This document shows, piece by piece, positions 1 through 17,044 of a DNA stretch of 64,000 nucleotides. Under the pieces are notes generated by a model that worked only from the letters and a program-made list of their open reading frames with translations, had not been told where the DNA came from and did no database searches. Where the stretch lies: positions 842,221-906,220 of the forward strand of contig JADWOT020000006.1 of the NCBI GenBank assembly GCA_036345935.2, read 5' to 3'. Positions within the stretch are counted from its first letter, which is position 1. The number at the start of each line of letters is the position of its first letter. This DNA is from Taenia hydatigena (Eukaryota; Platyhelminthes; Cestoda; Cyclophyllidea; Taeniidae). Position numbers and translations under genes: made by a program.

Positions 1-689
<689 letters not shown>

Positions 690-1299
690 ATGCTCTACGT
701 CCTGATATTAAGGGAAAACGAAACTTTAAACACATAAGATATGTAGACAAATTATCTAAAGCAGTTAATAATAACTTGACTAAGAATTGGGACGTGAAAT
801 AAGCCTCAGAGTAGCAATTAAAACAAATATGCACTGAGAATCACCCACCATCGCAGCCATGACTACAGCAAAGGTCTTAAAAATGAGCGCTGACCGATGG
901 GTAATTAAAACACGGGAAAGCGGCAAAGTAAGAATAAGATTAAATTGATGAAGGTTTACTGGTCATTAATTTATAAAATTTCGCGCATAAAACGCAAAAA
1001 TTGGTATTTGGCAGGAAATTAAGTGACCAAATCTGTGCCTGGTACTAAGCCTAAGCTTCACACACCACCAAACCCACCATCTGGTTTCAATCCAACGAAA
1101 GCCGTCCAGAAGATCGCTGATACACACCCTTCCCGCTGCCTGAGTGCAAAATAACCCTCAGACCTCCCGATGAGCACGTACACACGGCACGGCGAGCCCC
1201 AATCTCCCTGAGCAAAAGGCAGAAGAGTCCATCTGGGAAAAACAATATATGTACACCGCAAACGACACGCCACATCCAGTAAGAACTATGCGAATGGAG
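690..1299. other. intergenic spacer between ISWI and Rpt6
   Basis: About 610 bp between two head-to-tail minus-strand genes. It should hold the ISWI 3' UTR and the Rpt6 upstream region. Short open frames here lack any family motif. I see no repeat, RNA gene or canonical AATAAA on the minus strand. Confidence 0.5.
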
Positions 1300-5692
<4,393 letters not shown>

Positions 5693-7045
5693 CCCGACAA
5701 ACGGAGCAACGCCAACACCAATCAGGACAAAGGTTCGAATTTCAAAGCTTGTAAAATGCCCATACTACTTATTAAAACACTAAACTCTAAAGTAAAAAGC
5801 GGCTTTTAGTTAAAAAGTAAGTGTGTTAACGTTTAATACGGCTTTTCTAAACTTTACGGCTTTGGTCAATTTAATGCAGGACTATGGTGCATTGCATCGC
5901 GTTGAAAATTAGCAAAATAATATTGTTCTTCCCCAAGTCTATCTGAACTACGGAAATGAACGCATTGTTTAAATTGATATGTATATTTGGGCGAAAGAAG
6001 GAATTTGGTCGGACTTTGCTAGGGGGTCAGCATACCCGGTAAAGGCAAAATTGTTACTAAGTCAAACGTAATTGGAACCATGCATTAAATAAGCACCAAC
6101 TCAGTGCACAGCCCCCCTCCTCTATTGAACTTACCCTGGTTAACGTCGCGCGTCCTCCACCTTAGTTCAATCGTTGGCCTATCGGTAGAAACTAGGCTTG
6201 AAACCCGTTAAAGTCGGATTTGCTTTCCGCTGCTATCAACGTAGAGCCCCACATCTCACTGAAGAAGAAAGTGGGTATAGCACTTGGGCAGAATACATAT
6301 TTGGCCACCAGAATGACGTGTCTACTGGATAGACCTAGCGCAGAGTCTGCGGATGGAGGCGAAAAGTGCCCTTAAACAAAACCAAGAGCTAATCAAACAA
6401 AACTTGTAGGGAAAAATAGGCGACGTAACAAATTGCTAGTACTTTTAAGCACTCGAAAAACACTCCAACAAACTCCTGCTCGCAACGTATACACAAGCTA
6501 CTACTCCTAATTTGTGCTCAGTTTGGCTTTAATTTGCGTCGAATGTGGAACCGTTTAAGCTGAGCCGACCATCGTTGATACAGAGGCATTAGTTGCTTGG
6601 GCGACGCATACGACTCCATAACCCAGCCTACACCCTTCAGCAGAGGATTATTCCTGACACACCACTTCAGGGCCGACAATTTGAACGACGATGCCTGCCC
6701 ACCAAACCCTCAGAGAGCTCTACCACATCCTTATTCACGTCAAACCCGATAAGCACAGAAGGATACCGTTTCCGAATGCCAAAATGCACTTTCTTTAAAA
6801 TACATTAAAGTACAAACTTGACGACACGTTTCAAGATAAAAAACGAGCAAATGTAGAGCCAGTGGATAACGCGTTTAAAAATTCTCTCCACGCGAAGGCC
6901 TTCAAAGGGGGGTCAGCTTGGTCATGCCCGCCGATGCTGATACCATTGATTGTTCAAGCAGAGAGTTCATTTCTTTCCGAAAAACAGCCTGCAAGGAAGA
7001 AGTAAAACTTGGCATGGTTGAATGGGAGCCCTAACCATCTTCCAC
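5693..7045. other. intergenic spacer, no recognised feature
   Basis: About 1.35 kb upstream of ISWI and downstream of the 305-residue gene. Open frames on either strand are short and of skewed composition. No LTR copy, microsatellite or RNA gene was seen. It should contain the ISWI promoter and 5' UTR. Confidence 0.4.
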
Positions 7046-8788
7046 TCAATCATGTGACACTTTATTGAGGAGCCACTTAGGTTCGTACACACCAGCGTTA
7101 ATCCAATGTCTGGGAGGAAGGGGGGTGGAGAAGAGAGGCAGTAACCGCGTCCCCCTACTACTCACCTATAGACCTGCTTGCTCTGCTTCTGGCGCAGCAG
7201 AGAAGATTGGATCTTTTCGCGGATATGCAGCATCGCTGCCCGGCTATAGGAGGGTGGTGCCACAGGAGCGCTGCGGCGGCTAGACAGCTATAGAGAGCGG
7301 CGAGGCGTTAGACGTGTGAGGAGGGATATGGACAAGAGTGAGGCTTACATGGGAGCGAGCCACAGCACTGCGAATGCCGCGCTCAAATGATCCGGCGGGA
7401 GCGGTAGCAGTGGCGGAAGGCGTGCTGGTTCTCATCTCCACTACGGAGCTCCGCCCAGAACTCCCATTGAAAGCACCGAGGGCAACGACCACGGAGAGTT
7501 CGCGCCGACAAGACTTCATAGCGTCATTCAGTGCCTTCTGTACTGCCACTGTATAAGCCAGCTTTGTGCGAGCTTTGCTTTCCGCCTTTATTAAAAAATT
7601 TGCATAAAAGTGGCGTTTAAATATAACGCATAATAAACGCAACCAAGTGCTGGCCATATCAAATGCATTATCTCTCACAAAGATGTGGTATTGGTCAACT
7701 CATTTATGGGATAATTTAAATTCTGCCGAGAAATTCCACAAAAATGCAAAAGGATCAAAGTAGAGCGCTTCAAATGAGATCCCGAAAGGAATATGCCTAC
7801 CGATAGTGGTCACGTAGTAACAGAGATGTGGAAACAGTTTCAACTTGCTAGGATGATGTTAGCACATCAGGAACTGACTACTTGTTAGCTTTCAACAAAG
7901 GTGATAAAAAGCCCACTCACCACAGGAGCCCATTCACGCATGATGGCCTCTTCAGTCTGATCGATATCACCTCCACTGTCAACCTCCTCGCCTTCTTCCA
8001 TGAGCTCCGCATCTTGGTGTGTGTTGTCGTCATCAATTATTTCACCTTCCTCCTGTTCCGATTCCTCTGCTTCGCCCTTATCACACAGGCCAACTGCTCC
8101 ACTTTCGACAGAAGGTGACTGGACAGGCTTAACGCCATCAGGACCCGATGGCTGATTTATCGTAGCAGGATCGGTAGGTTTATCTATGGGTCTTAAGGCA
8201 ACATATTGTCACAAAGAGAGACATCAATGCATCGACCATAGGGGTTGCGTATGGCTGATTGATACCAGCTTCATTCACCTCTGCTACGATTAGCTGCGCC
8301 TAACTGGAATAACTGGACACAAGTGCTTGGAATTGGGTTACCGATTTGTGTTCCAACTATTTAAGATTACAAGTAAGCAATTACATCAATAAGCAACTAA
8401 AGGGAAAAAAATGGTCATTGCACTAACACGAGCAAGATAGTTCAAGCAATGACGTTCAAAAAGCAATCTAAACTCTCAGAGCTGAAGTTTTTAGCATATA
8501 CCTACCCAGTCTCATTAACATCATCGTCGACTATGGAGTTATCAGGCTCTGCTATAACACTTTCAATATCCATGTCAATTGGAGACGCAGAGAGGGAGGT
8601 AGAATTAAAGACATCATCTTTTGCCGCCGCTACAGCTTCCCTTTTTGATTGAGACGGCGGCGTATTCTGCTCAATGAAGGAATCAAAAACATCGAATGCA
8701 TCCATCATGCATTCTGTATCGGACCTAAAACAGCGGACCAATTAAGGAGTCAGTGATATCCTGTACTTATCCTCTATACTCACAGCAT
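7046..8788 (-). CDS. unrecognised acidic protein, 305 residues
   Basis: Complement of join(7046..7109,7166..7287,7349..7585,7921..8191,8506..8724,8784..8788); 918 nt. I do not recognise the family. The model rests on GT-AG junctions whose phases all close. The first exon contributes only ATG CT before a 59-bp intron, with an in-frame TAA directly upstream of that ATG; an internal ATG at 8708 is the alternative start. Residues about 1-75 are Ser/Asp-rich (FDVFDSFIEQNTPPSQSK). Residues about 105-155 form a strongly acidic block (EEGEIIDDD, ELMEEGEEVDSGGD). About 166-190 looks helical (KLAYTVAVQKALNDAMKSC). A Ser/Arg/Pro-rich segment follows, then a basic helical C-terminus (AAMLHIREKIQSSLLRQKQ) ending NKVSHD. 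There is no signal peptide or membrane segment. An acidic centre with a basic tail suggests a nuclear factor, by inference only. It lies only 203 bp downstream of the Nup54-like stop codon on the same strand. Confidence 0.68.
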
Positions 8789-8991
8789 TTAGTTTTATCG
8801 CAGGGCCAATAAGGCAAGCTACTTGGCGTTAGTGCTATTTCCAGTATCTTAGGGTCGTCTAAACCTTTGTGACACGTCACCGTGATCAGGCTGGTCTTGC
8901 GTCTTTGATTTATGTGTATCCTCAGTTATAGTGAGCATAAATACCACTAGGTTTTGATAATAGGAAAGTGCCAGAGAGCACGGGATGGAGT

Positions 8992-11153
8992 CTAATCAGT
9001 CAGGAAAGGCGCAACGATAACGTACGGTGATATTTCTTCCATCTCCTCATCAGAGCGGTAGAGTTGGGCCAAAAAGGCATCCGCCTTGTGTGGACTTACA
9101 CTCGGTGCAACTGATGTAATGTAGAAGTTGCAAAAACACTCAAGCGAGCGTTCCACGAGTGCCTGCAACTCCTCAAGATTAAATGGCTCATCGATGTTGA
9201 TTATTTTTGAAAGACCTAAAGAGTGACGGCATGGTGACAAAGTCACACAAAAAGGAGAGACATATGCCAGCATAGGCAGAAGAAAACTCACCCGAGGTTT
9301 CTTGTGATAGAGCTATAATCAATTCTGACATGCTTTTGGCGAGATTTTGAAGACGTTTGTAGATCTTTCCATGAATAATACTGGAAGCTACCGCCGAACC
9401 CAGGTTTTCAAACCGTTTGAACAACTGATCCGCTAGAGCAATATGTCATGATATAAGAGCGAATGCAAGAAATAGTGCAGTTATGCAAAGAGAAGACTAA
9501 CCATCATTACAGAGAACGGGGTCATCCGCATCCCTATCTGCCCCAACAACTAGGTGACTACTTTGCTTAAGTCTTAGCGTTAGCTGGAGGCGAATGCGCA
9601 TGAGATCCTGCTCCAGGCGGGCAATTTCAGGATGTTGAATTTCGGAGAGACGCTGGCTTAGGGCGTGGGCGGCTCGAGCGAGGGAGAAAAGGTGTAAGAG
9701 ACGCCTACGGAGACGAGCACACCTTGCTGCTGCTGTGTATGTCGTTGACCCACCTTCGCCCACACTTCGACGTGCAGCTTTCATCACGTCACACGTCCAG
9801 GAGCGTAACCTGCCTAAATCGTACAACAAGAGGACTTTATAGTCAAAGGAAGACCTTCCAGTTTATAATTTCTATCAGAATATTGTAATTAATGTGTAAG
9901 ACTATAAGCGAACGCAATGAAGGAAAAACACAGTAGAAAAGAGAAGCATTAATGTGTGGCTTAGTATGGGCGGGAAATAAAACCGTAACTTCTTTACATT
10001 CTTACAGTCTCGACAACTTGCACGATTTATGTCAGTGCAACCTTGCATAGAAAAACACGGCTGCTAAAAGTTAAGCGAAATGTCGACGACGTCAATAACG
10101 ACAGAACCATATTAAGAGTTGTTTTTACAGGCAAGAAGAGTTTCCTGATCGCCTGATACCTGGCCTACGCAGCAGTGACAGGACCTCAACATGATACGAC
10201 TCAGGGTGGCGCGATAGTGAAAGCATCAGTAGATACCCCGAAATAGTTTTATTTAAAAAGATCAACCAGTCGTCGCACAAGCAACGACTGAGAATAAAAA
10301 AGTGCTACTGGCTGACTTGATTCGAACACACAAGGCAGGCGATTAATCAAAGCCTCAATGCTAAAGCCAAATCGAACGACAGAATCTGAAAGATCAGGTC
10401 ATCCCATTTTCTTTCCAGGAAGACGCAGCTGCAAGGATTCGATACATTTAGCAAAGACGTAGAAGAGGAAAAGATAATCAAAGGTTCTAAATTTTGGAAA
10501 AAAATACTTGCCCAGCGGAATGCTTTCAAGAGCCTCATGATGCCGAAATCGAAGGATACGATTGAGTGAGGTGTTTTGAATATCCTGAATACTTTTCGCA
10601 AAATGCTCTTCCTGTTCAGCATTATTGACGGCGGGAAAAGTAACTAGGAATTAGGCAGAAACATGAATCTCACCTTGAAGAAGCCGTTTAGAAGTTTCAA
10701 GGTTAAATTGTTCAATAATATCGGAAACTGCAGAATCGGTCGGATGCGCAATGCTTTCACCAAGCCGAGAAATACGACAGAAGGATTCCCAGTTTTGGGG
10801 ATCAGAATAAAATTCTGCGACATCACTGCAGTTGCCCTTGAGCTCATGCAGAGGGGAGGAAACCAGGTCTATCGAACAAACAAAACGAGAACAATAAAGG
10901 CAAATAACAACAGAGATTCAGCTTGTGAGGCTTAAAATAGGCAATGTATGACAAGGCACCACAACTAAAAACATAAAATTAAGTGATGCGAAACAAATAA
11001 GGATTTTCCAAATGTCAATTACACGCTAAACTAGCAGCTTTATAGAAATTGCATACCTCTACTTCTTGCTGCATTGAACCCATTCATGACATTTGTCGCA
11101 TAACTCTCTACCAGTCGTTGAAAACCCAATAACATATCACCGCCATCAAACAT
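8992..11153 (-). CDS. Nup54-like nucleoporin (short, no FG repeats)
   Basis: Complement of join(8992..9215,9292..9432,9502..9809,10508..10643,10674..10868,11057..11153); 1101 nt, 366 residues, all phases consistent. It resembles the helical C-terminal half of Nup54, a central-channel nucleoporin that pairs with Nup62 and Nup58. DP-x-x-W-E (residues 55-60) followed by an H-P-containing helix, a region with DIQ and an RHHEAL segment follows the Nup54 order (DPxxWE ... RxxxLSHR). The Arg/Leu-rich helix (ARLRRRLLHLFSLARAAHAL) and SQETSGLSKII near the end match the pattern of LRVM...QEGLSHLI. Similarity is at pattern level only. The usual N-terminal FG repeats and alpha-beta domain are absent, and a TAA lies in frame seven codons before the ATG. 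One intron is 30 bp (10644-10673); another is 698 bp. A COG-type tethering subunit was considered and fits less well. Confidence 0.5.
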
Positions 11154-11436
11154 TGCAAATGGGTGATGATTTAAAAATACACATGAAGACTAGATCCATT
11201 AAAAGTATAGAAGACTGGGAAGTAAAGGACACAATGTCTGTGATGCAATGGCCTAGTCTGGACAACACGAATGTATAATTTCGTAAACATGCAACCATAA
11301 AATTATGTCCAAAGTTATTTTTAGAATAACTAAAAGAATGGCTAAAACAGTCACAAAAAAAGTTAATTAAGTAGCTTTATTTTTTAATAATCTTTAGCCT
11401 CAAAAATTTGAACGTGGTGCAATGTATCTTACCAGG
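11154..11436. other. upstream region of Nup54-like gene
   Basis: AT-rich sequence between the Nup54-like start codon and the first LTR element. It probably holds the promoter and 5' UTR. No motif can be assigned. Confidence 0.35.
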
Positions 11437-12335
11437 TGTAGCGTCCCGAGGCTCCCTTGAAGGCAACAGAGGGCAGAGTACTAAAAGAGAATATATGTAT
11501 TCAAAGAACGGAAAAAGATGAGCTGCTGGAGTGGCCCGGAGGCCAGCCTACGCAGCTAGGGCAATATGGCCACCTCTGTGACCCTGACCGAAACTGGTAG
11601 TTGAAACAAAGTACTGCACTGCCCTTCTCCTCTTTCGAGCGTCGTCTCCCGTGTCAGCCATCACAATGTAATCAGTGCTGCAAGAAACACCCACAACTAA
11701 TCGTGCCAGTCATCGACACTCGGCGCGATTGAGGCGATGCTTGACACCAGGGTCCCTGATACCTCTTAACAGTGCATTGGACTTAGAGTTTCTTGTGGCT
11801 TAGGATCAAAGATCAGAATAAATGGTTCTGCCGGCCATCGATATCTCCGTAGGGAGACGTTAGTACACCAATCTCCTTAAGCAAGCATATTAGGGATTTT
11901 CTACGGAAAGAAACCCTTCCATGTGGTCTATGGTCAGTGTCGCTTCAGTTGTTAACGGGTTTTCTGTGGAACAGAGAGATGCGGTAGATGCCGAAGTCGG
12001 ACGTCGTTCTTAGCCCTTCTGCTATGGAATGTCAGAGATACTCCCACCCGTAGCCTATGCATTTCTTTTGCATCGCTGTAATATGCCACAGACGGATGGA
12101 TGGTGATAGAAACTTTACAAAATGGGATCCACATTCCGCTGTCACCAATGTAGCGTCCCAAGGCCTTCTTGAAGGCAAAAGACTACGGAATCCTAGGGGA
12201 GTTTATCTATACATACATTTAACGAGCAGAGGGGAATAAGCCGCCGGCATAGTCCGGAGGCCAGCCTACGCAGGTAGAGCAATACGACCACCTCTGTGTC
12301 CCTGACCGAAAGCGGTAGTAAAGCAAAGTACTACA
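11437..12335 (-). mobile_element. full-length TRIM (miniature LTR retrotransposon), copy A
   Basis: An 899-bp element in minus orientation. In element orientation the 5' LTR is 12149-12335 (187 bp) and the 3' LTR is 11437-11618 (182 bp). Both begin TGTAGTACTTTG or a close variant and end GGGACGCTACA or similar. A primer-binding-like segment (TTGGTGACAGCGGAATGTGG) directly follows the 5' LTR at 12129-12148, and a polypurine tract (GAAAGAGGAGAAGGG) precedes the 3' LTR at 11622-11636. The flanks ccagg (11432-11436) and ccagc (12336-12340) look like a 5-bp target duplication with one mutation. The interior of about 530 bp has no gag or pol reading frame, so the element must depend on proteins from elsewhere. 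TRIM elements with this architecture are known from taeniid tapeworms. Confidence 0.86.
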
Positions 12336-12655
12336 CCAGCATTGTGCTGCATGTGAACACGAATTAAAATTATCAACCGATTGGTAGCTTGTCAGCATCA
12401 CTAAATGTTTACCACTTAGCTTTAAAATATATTTACCGATGAACCGGATTAAACTACTTCTCTGTTACTAAGAAATGTGAGAAAAGGTATTATGCCTAAC
12501 CAAAACATATTTTTGTTTGGCAAAAAGAATTGATTTAGCCCATTGACAAGGCGCAGGCGCCACGCAATCTAACGAAGGAAAAACTAGCTAACCAAATGCT
12601 TCTATCTGGATCGGTGGTTCAAGCTTCTAACGTATTGCACTAATGGGGACATTAC

Positions 12656-12841
12656 TGTAATACTTTGCTTGTTTGGACAACCGGATGCGGTTAGGGTCAC
12701 AGAGGTGGCTATATTGCCCCAGCTGCGTAGGCTGGTCTCTGGGCCTCGCCAGCGGCTCACCCCCTTCTGTCTGTTGAATATATGTATTCTTTCCTTGTAT
12801 TCTGCCTTCGTTCGCCTTCAAGGGGTCTTCAAGACGGAGCA
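12656..12841 (+). mobile_element. solo LTR of the TRIM family
   Basis: A 186-bp LTR starting TGTAATACTTTG with conserved inner blocks (GGTCACAGAGGTGG, CAGCTGCGTAGGCTGG, GCCTTCAAGGGG). Its 3' terminus is degraded. No primer-binding or polypurine sequence flanks it, so it is a solo LTR from LTR-LTR recombination. No target duplication is discernible. Confidence 0.75.
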
Positions 12842-13580
12842 GCCATAGGTCAGTATCATGCCAACGTTTTTTCTTGGATTATGGTAACCATTCTCCATCA
12901 TTGTTGTTTTTTCCTTCCAAATCTTTTGCAAAACCGAAGGCGTAGTGCTTAGTGGAATATGCGGATTTGCCGCATGGAAGGAAATAAGCTTTAGGTGTGC
13001 TCCAAATGCCTGGTAGCAAATTCTCTCTCTGTTCCTATGCCACAAATACGTGTCCAGTAATATCAATTGACGCTATTCATCCATCAGTGGATTGGCGAAT
13101 TTCGGGCCATACTTTGGTTTTTCAATCTAGAAAATGTGCAAATATGGATGTGTAGTGTGACTTACTCCGCTAGTTGTCGCGAACTATTGCGAAAAGATGT
13201 CACTCGCTTGGATTAAATATCAGTTTGCTGATTAAAGAAGAGGATCTATGCCATAAAAAATTACTTTTCTAAACCCTTGTAATTAAAGGATAATGCCCTT
13301 ATTCTTCTGATGCCTATGTTAGTACAGCTATTGAAGCTTAGACGCTTATCCACCTCATTTTATTTGTACCATATTCCTTAGCTAAGTATCATTATAATCG
13401 TGGGTTTTACCGGCGTTTATACGCAAATTAATTCGAGTGATAATGGAATTGCGTTATTTTAGAAGGTAAAAAAGTCAGGAAAGACCGGAGGAATAATTAT
13501 ATATAATTAGACAGATGGGGAGAAGAAAAGGTAAGCGATAATTGTGAGGAGATAAAACGAATGATAAGATTTTTACTATG
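12842..13580. other. spacer downstream of the zinc transporter
   Basis: About 740 bp of AT-rich DNA. It probably includes the zinc transporter 3' UTR; a TTTATT (minus-strand AATAAA) lies near 13357-13362, about 220 bp past the stop. No other feature was seen. Confidence 0.35.
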
Positions 13581-16500
13581 TCAGTCCTTCAGCTCTTGAC
13601 ATAGCCGACATTCTGCCATAGCTGGCACATACTGCTCCATTTGAATGGTCACCTCGTGAACCAGAAATCGGCGACGCAAGAGTCTATTGGCGCGTTCCAG
13701 TTGCTCCTGGGCAGATTTTATATCACCTACAAAGTGACGATGCCATGTCGTTCGTTATGTGGCGGTATCTTAAGATTCTTCAATAAAAGCTGGGAAAAAT
13801 AGCCTATTGTGACAACTATTCGGTCCTTACTGCCGTTTTATAACATATTTACGCACTAATTAATATTTCTTATAATACTTAGTCGAGTAACTCTCGAATG
13901 TCATATATCAATTAATTCAAATTAATTGGTTCCAGGTAACTTTTGCAAAACTTTGAAAGAAGGCATAATTTGTGGCAGTGGAACAACACACTGACCAATA
14001 TCAAGCTCTGATAATTAGACCATTAGGACATATTTAAATGGCATGGTGCAAGAAGAATGCAGATACGGCTTCCTTCTAATCATCAAAACTGCAAAAGTCA
14101 AGCCATCTTGGCCTACGCATTAGGCACCTACATGGAAAAATGTTCAAGGTGTGGCACACAAAACTGGCTAAACCGTAGGGACTTCCCCACCCTAAGCAAG
14201 GAACCAAGCATTCGAATCTAAAACGTACCCTTTTATTATTTCTAAGGAAATTCCAAATGCTTGTTGGAAGTAAAATTACTAATGGCTTTTTAAAACAAAG
14301 TAGAAGCCAATGTGAATAAAAGGCCACGATGATGCAAGCTTTTGTGCCTAAAATTTCTGAGAATTTATAAAATTGTAATGCGCATTATTTAGTTTATGCA
14401 GAATTTTGAATCAATTTTAATAGAGACAGAGACAAGTAATGTTGATGCTGTCGCGGATGAATCATCTCATTGGTTATTTGATCTGCTTAATAGTATTTGG
14501 GATTCAGTTGTGTTCAAAACTGCATTGTTCGGGATTGCATGTCAAAAAATTCTGACAAGCAGGTTGCCGTCATTAATTACGTGAACAGTGTACTGCGTGG
14601 GGCTGCTAACGCAACATGACATACCGGTGGCAAGGTGGACAGAAACGGCAGTCTTGTTCATTGTAAGACTCCACATACGTAGGTTGTGCACTTCCACAAT
14701 CCCCGGAATGGCCTGCAGTGCCGAACGCACCTCGGCAAAGTTGAGGCCCTTTGGCACGCCCTCCATCAGGATGTTCATCGCGTCCTTCAGTATATTTACA
14801 GTAGTCAGCAGAACCAGTACCGAGAAGATGAAGGTGCATATGGGATCGGCTATCTTGTATTCCGGCTTAAAATCATAAGAAGCAATTAATACTTTACAGC
14901 GCCTAATAGTAAGCTGAAGTATAGGTCTGTATCCCGTAATAATATTCCTGCTCACTTCTCGGACAATCTAGAGGTTCTTGGAACTCGCGTTCTCTTTCAG
15001 CTTCGCTGATATACCACCGCCGCGCACCATAAATAAGCGAGATTGGTGCTGATTCCATACTAGTGTGAACATGCTTGCATCGTGTCCGTGTCTGGTTGGA
15101 AAGTTGACATAATCCAAGCTCACGCACGGGCATAGGCTCCATGCTATACCATAGGCCAAGCCGTGACGATTACTACGAAGCTTTCACAAGTTTTCAAGCA
15201 TGACTTTTTATGTTCACCCAAATGGAAGTCCCCATTCCATTCTCATTTTCGACTTTGAGCGCATTGATGAGGGTGGGAAGCTCCACCATGAGACATGAGT
15301 GTGGGAACCCGATCCAAGTCGTCCAATCGATGCTTAACCACACTGACAAATTTTCCACTGAGGCAGCAGTTTTCCGTACTTTTTCTCGCAAGCTCAACAT
15401 TCCCTAATCATGACAAAATCCTTCAACGCAGGATACTATTAAGGTATTAAAGTGTGTGGGAAGTTTGGTAGAATCCTTACACGGAAGTAGATGACAAAGG
15501 CAGCGATCATAACCCCAAGACTTTGCAGAAGGTCTCCAATCACATGAATGAAAGCTGCACGGACGTTGATGTTTTCTTCTCCCTCCTCCGCAGTAGTGAC
15601 CTCCTCTTTCTCCGATTGTTTGTGCGACTGGTGATCGTGGGAATGATCAGTCGTGTAAGGCTTGTGTAAACCCTGTTGGAACTCTCCACCCTCACAAATA
15701 GCTGTTGAGGCATCACCGGTTGAATCTTTGGCAAGTTTGACATCATCTGAGCCTGAGAGCTTCATGCTCGTGATTTTTTTCTTCATCTTTGAGAAGAAGC
15801 CGTGGCTATGAGTATGAGAACCGGAGCCGTGACTGTGTCCATGACTCCCGCCTCCATGGTCGTGTCCATGTTGGTGAAGGGTTGCGGCCATTCTGTCAAA
15901 TCCAAAATTTGAATTATGAGCTAACACAAAGCTCTACTGCAGTAAGGATGGAGGAATCAAGTGGCTTACACCATATTTACAGCGACACCGATTGCAGAGG
16001 TGATGAGCATAACCATACCGTCGATTTCGTAGTGTTGATGTATCACTCGCATTATAGCAAGGTAGACAAGAATGCCTGTCACTAGCCAAATCATCAAAAC
16101 CGAAACAAGAGCGCCGACAACTTCTATAAGGGAGGAAATGCGGGAAACGGGAAATGTTGCTTTGGATGCATGAAGACGAATTTGCATACAAGAAGATTGC
16201 CTAGAGGTTCGGTGAAACTTCCCCACTTAACTACACCTCGACAAGTCAGCACACGGATTGTAAATGAGGTTTATCAAAGCACGTACCAGCACGATACCAA
16301 CCAAAACTCATCATTCGCGTAGCCGGTCGGCCAGACAGAAATATGGCGAAAAGGCTAATAAGGAAGCTGGCAAAGTCAGTCAGGAGATGAGCTGCATCTG
16401 TCATGATTGCCAAACTGCCGGCGAGAGCGCCACCTGAATCCAATCAGTTTGGTTATTAAAGAATTTGCTTTTATGATGGCCAATTTTTGAAAAGAAGCCT

Positions 16501-17044
16501 TTTATTTTGCAAATCCTCCCTCACCAGAAAGACGCAGAGCTTACCGGTAGCTTCACCAATCATGAAAATGAGGCATAGTGCACTAGCGATCAAAAGTTTC
16601 CGCCTTGCGACTTTGTCAATGCCTTCTTCATTTGGTCCGGAATGGCAGTGAGCCCCTACAGTAAGGGGGAAAACACTGACGTGCTTTATGTAAATGCACT
16701 ACTAAAACATTTAAGAACAGACTTCTTCTGCTGATAGAACATCAGTAGCGACTCACCACCACCATCTGCACCATCGGAAGGACCCCTGGAATTAAATAAA
16801 GGAGGAAAAACATTAATTTTATGAGGCAGCCATAGCTTAAAAATACGGCAATAAAGTGCAGAGCATATCACAGTGAGCAACTCGTCTTCAAGACAAGACC
16901 TAGATATGCTGAGAATTTCACTTTCATGAAAGAAGTTTAATCCACATAAAGGAGTGCCCACACCGTATTCCGCCAGCTTTCGTTTTAATTTGCCACAATT
17001 TGGTACCCAAGTTGTCTAATCCGGGGTTTTTGTGTGGATGTCAT
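13581..17044 (-). CDS. SLC30A2: zinc transporter of the SLC30A2/3/4/8 (ZnT, CDF) group
   Basis: Complement of join(13581..13726,14625..14865,15481..15892,15970..16123,16287..16433,16545..16655,16757..16785,17007..17044); 1278 nt, 425 residues. It is a proton-coupled exporter moving cytosolic zinc into vesicles or out of the cell. Six membrane segments follow the ZnT2 pattern. The transport-site motifs HLLTD (75-79, TM2) and HVIGD (276-280, TM5) are intact. Between TM4 and TM5 is a long His-rich loop starting at about residue 166 ([17 protein letters not shown]), expanded by about 90 residues compared with human ZnT2. The cytoplasmic C-terminus has [22 protein letters not shown] and a final [10 protein letters not shown] with a CRLC pair. 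One exon is only 29 nt (16757-16785). The subgroup is clear; the exact human orthologue (ZnT2, 3, 4 or 8) is not, so the symbol is approximate. Confidence 0.94.

Noticed and set aside
8784..8935. About 50-codon open frame (DDPKILEIALTPSS) on minus before the orphan gene
   Set aside because: Its reading phase does not join the next exon. The ATG CT at the exon end, in another frame after a TAA, does, so I treat the rest as 5' UTR.
8992..11153. COG5 or COG1 tethering subunit as identity for the Nup54-like gene
   Set aside because: A few helical positions agree, but the DPxxWE-to-GLSxII order and total length fit the Nup54 C-terminal half better.
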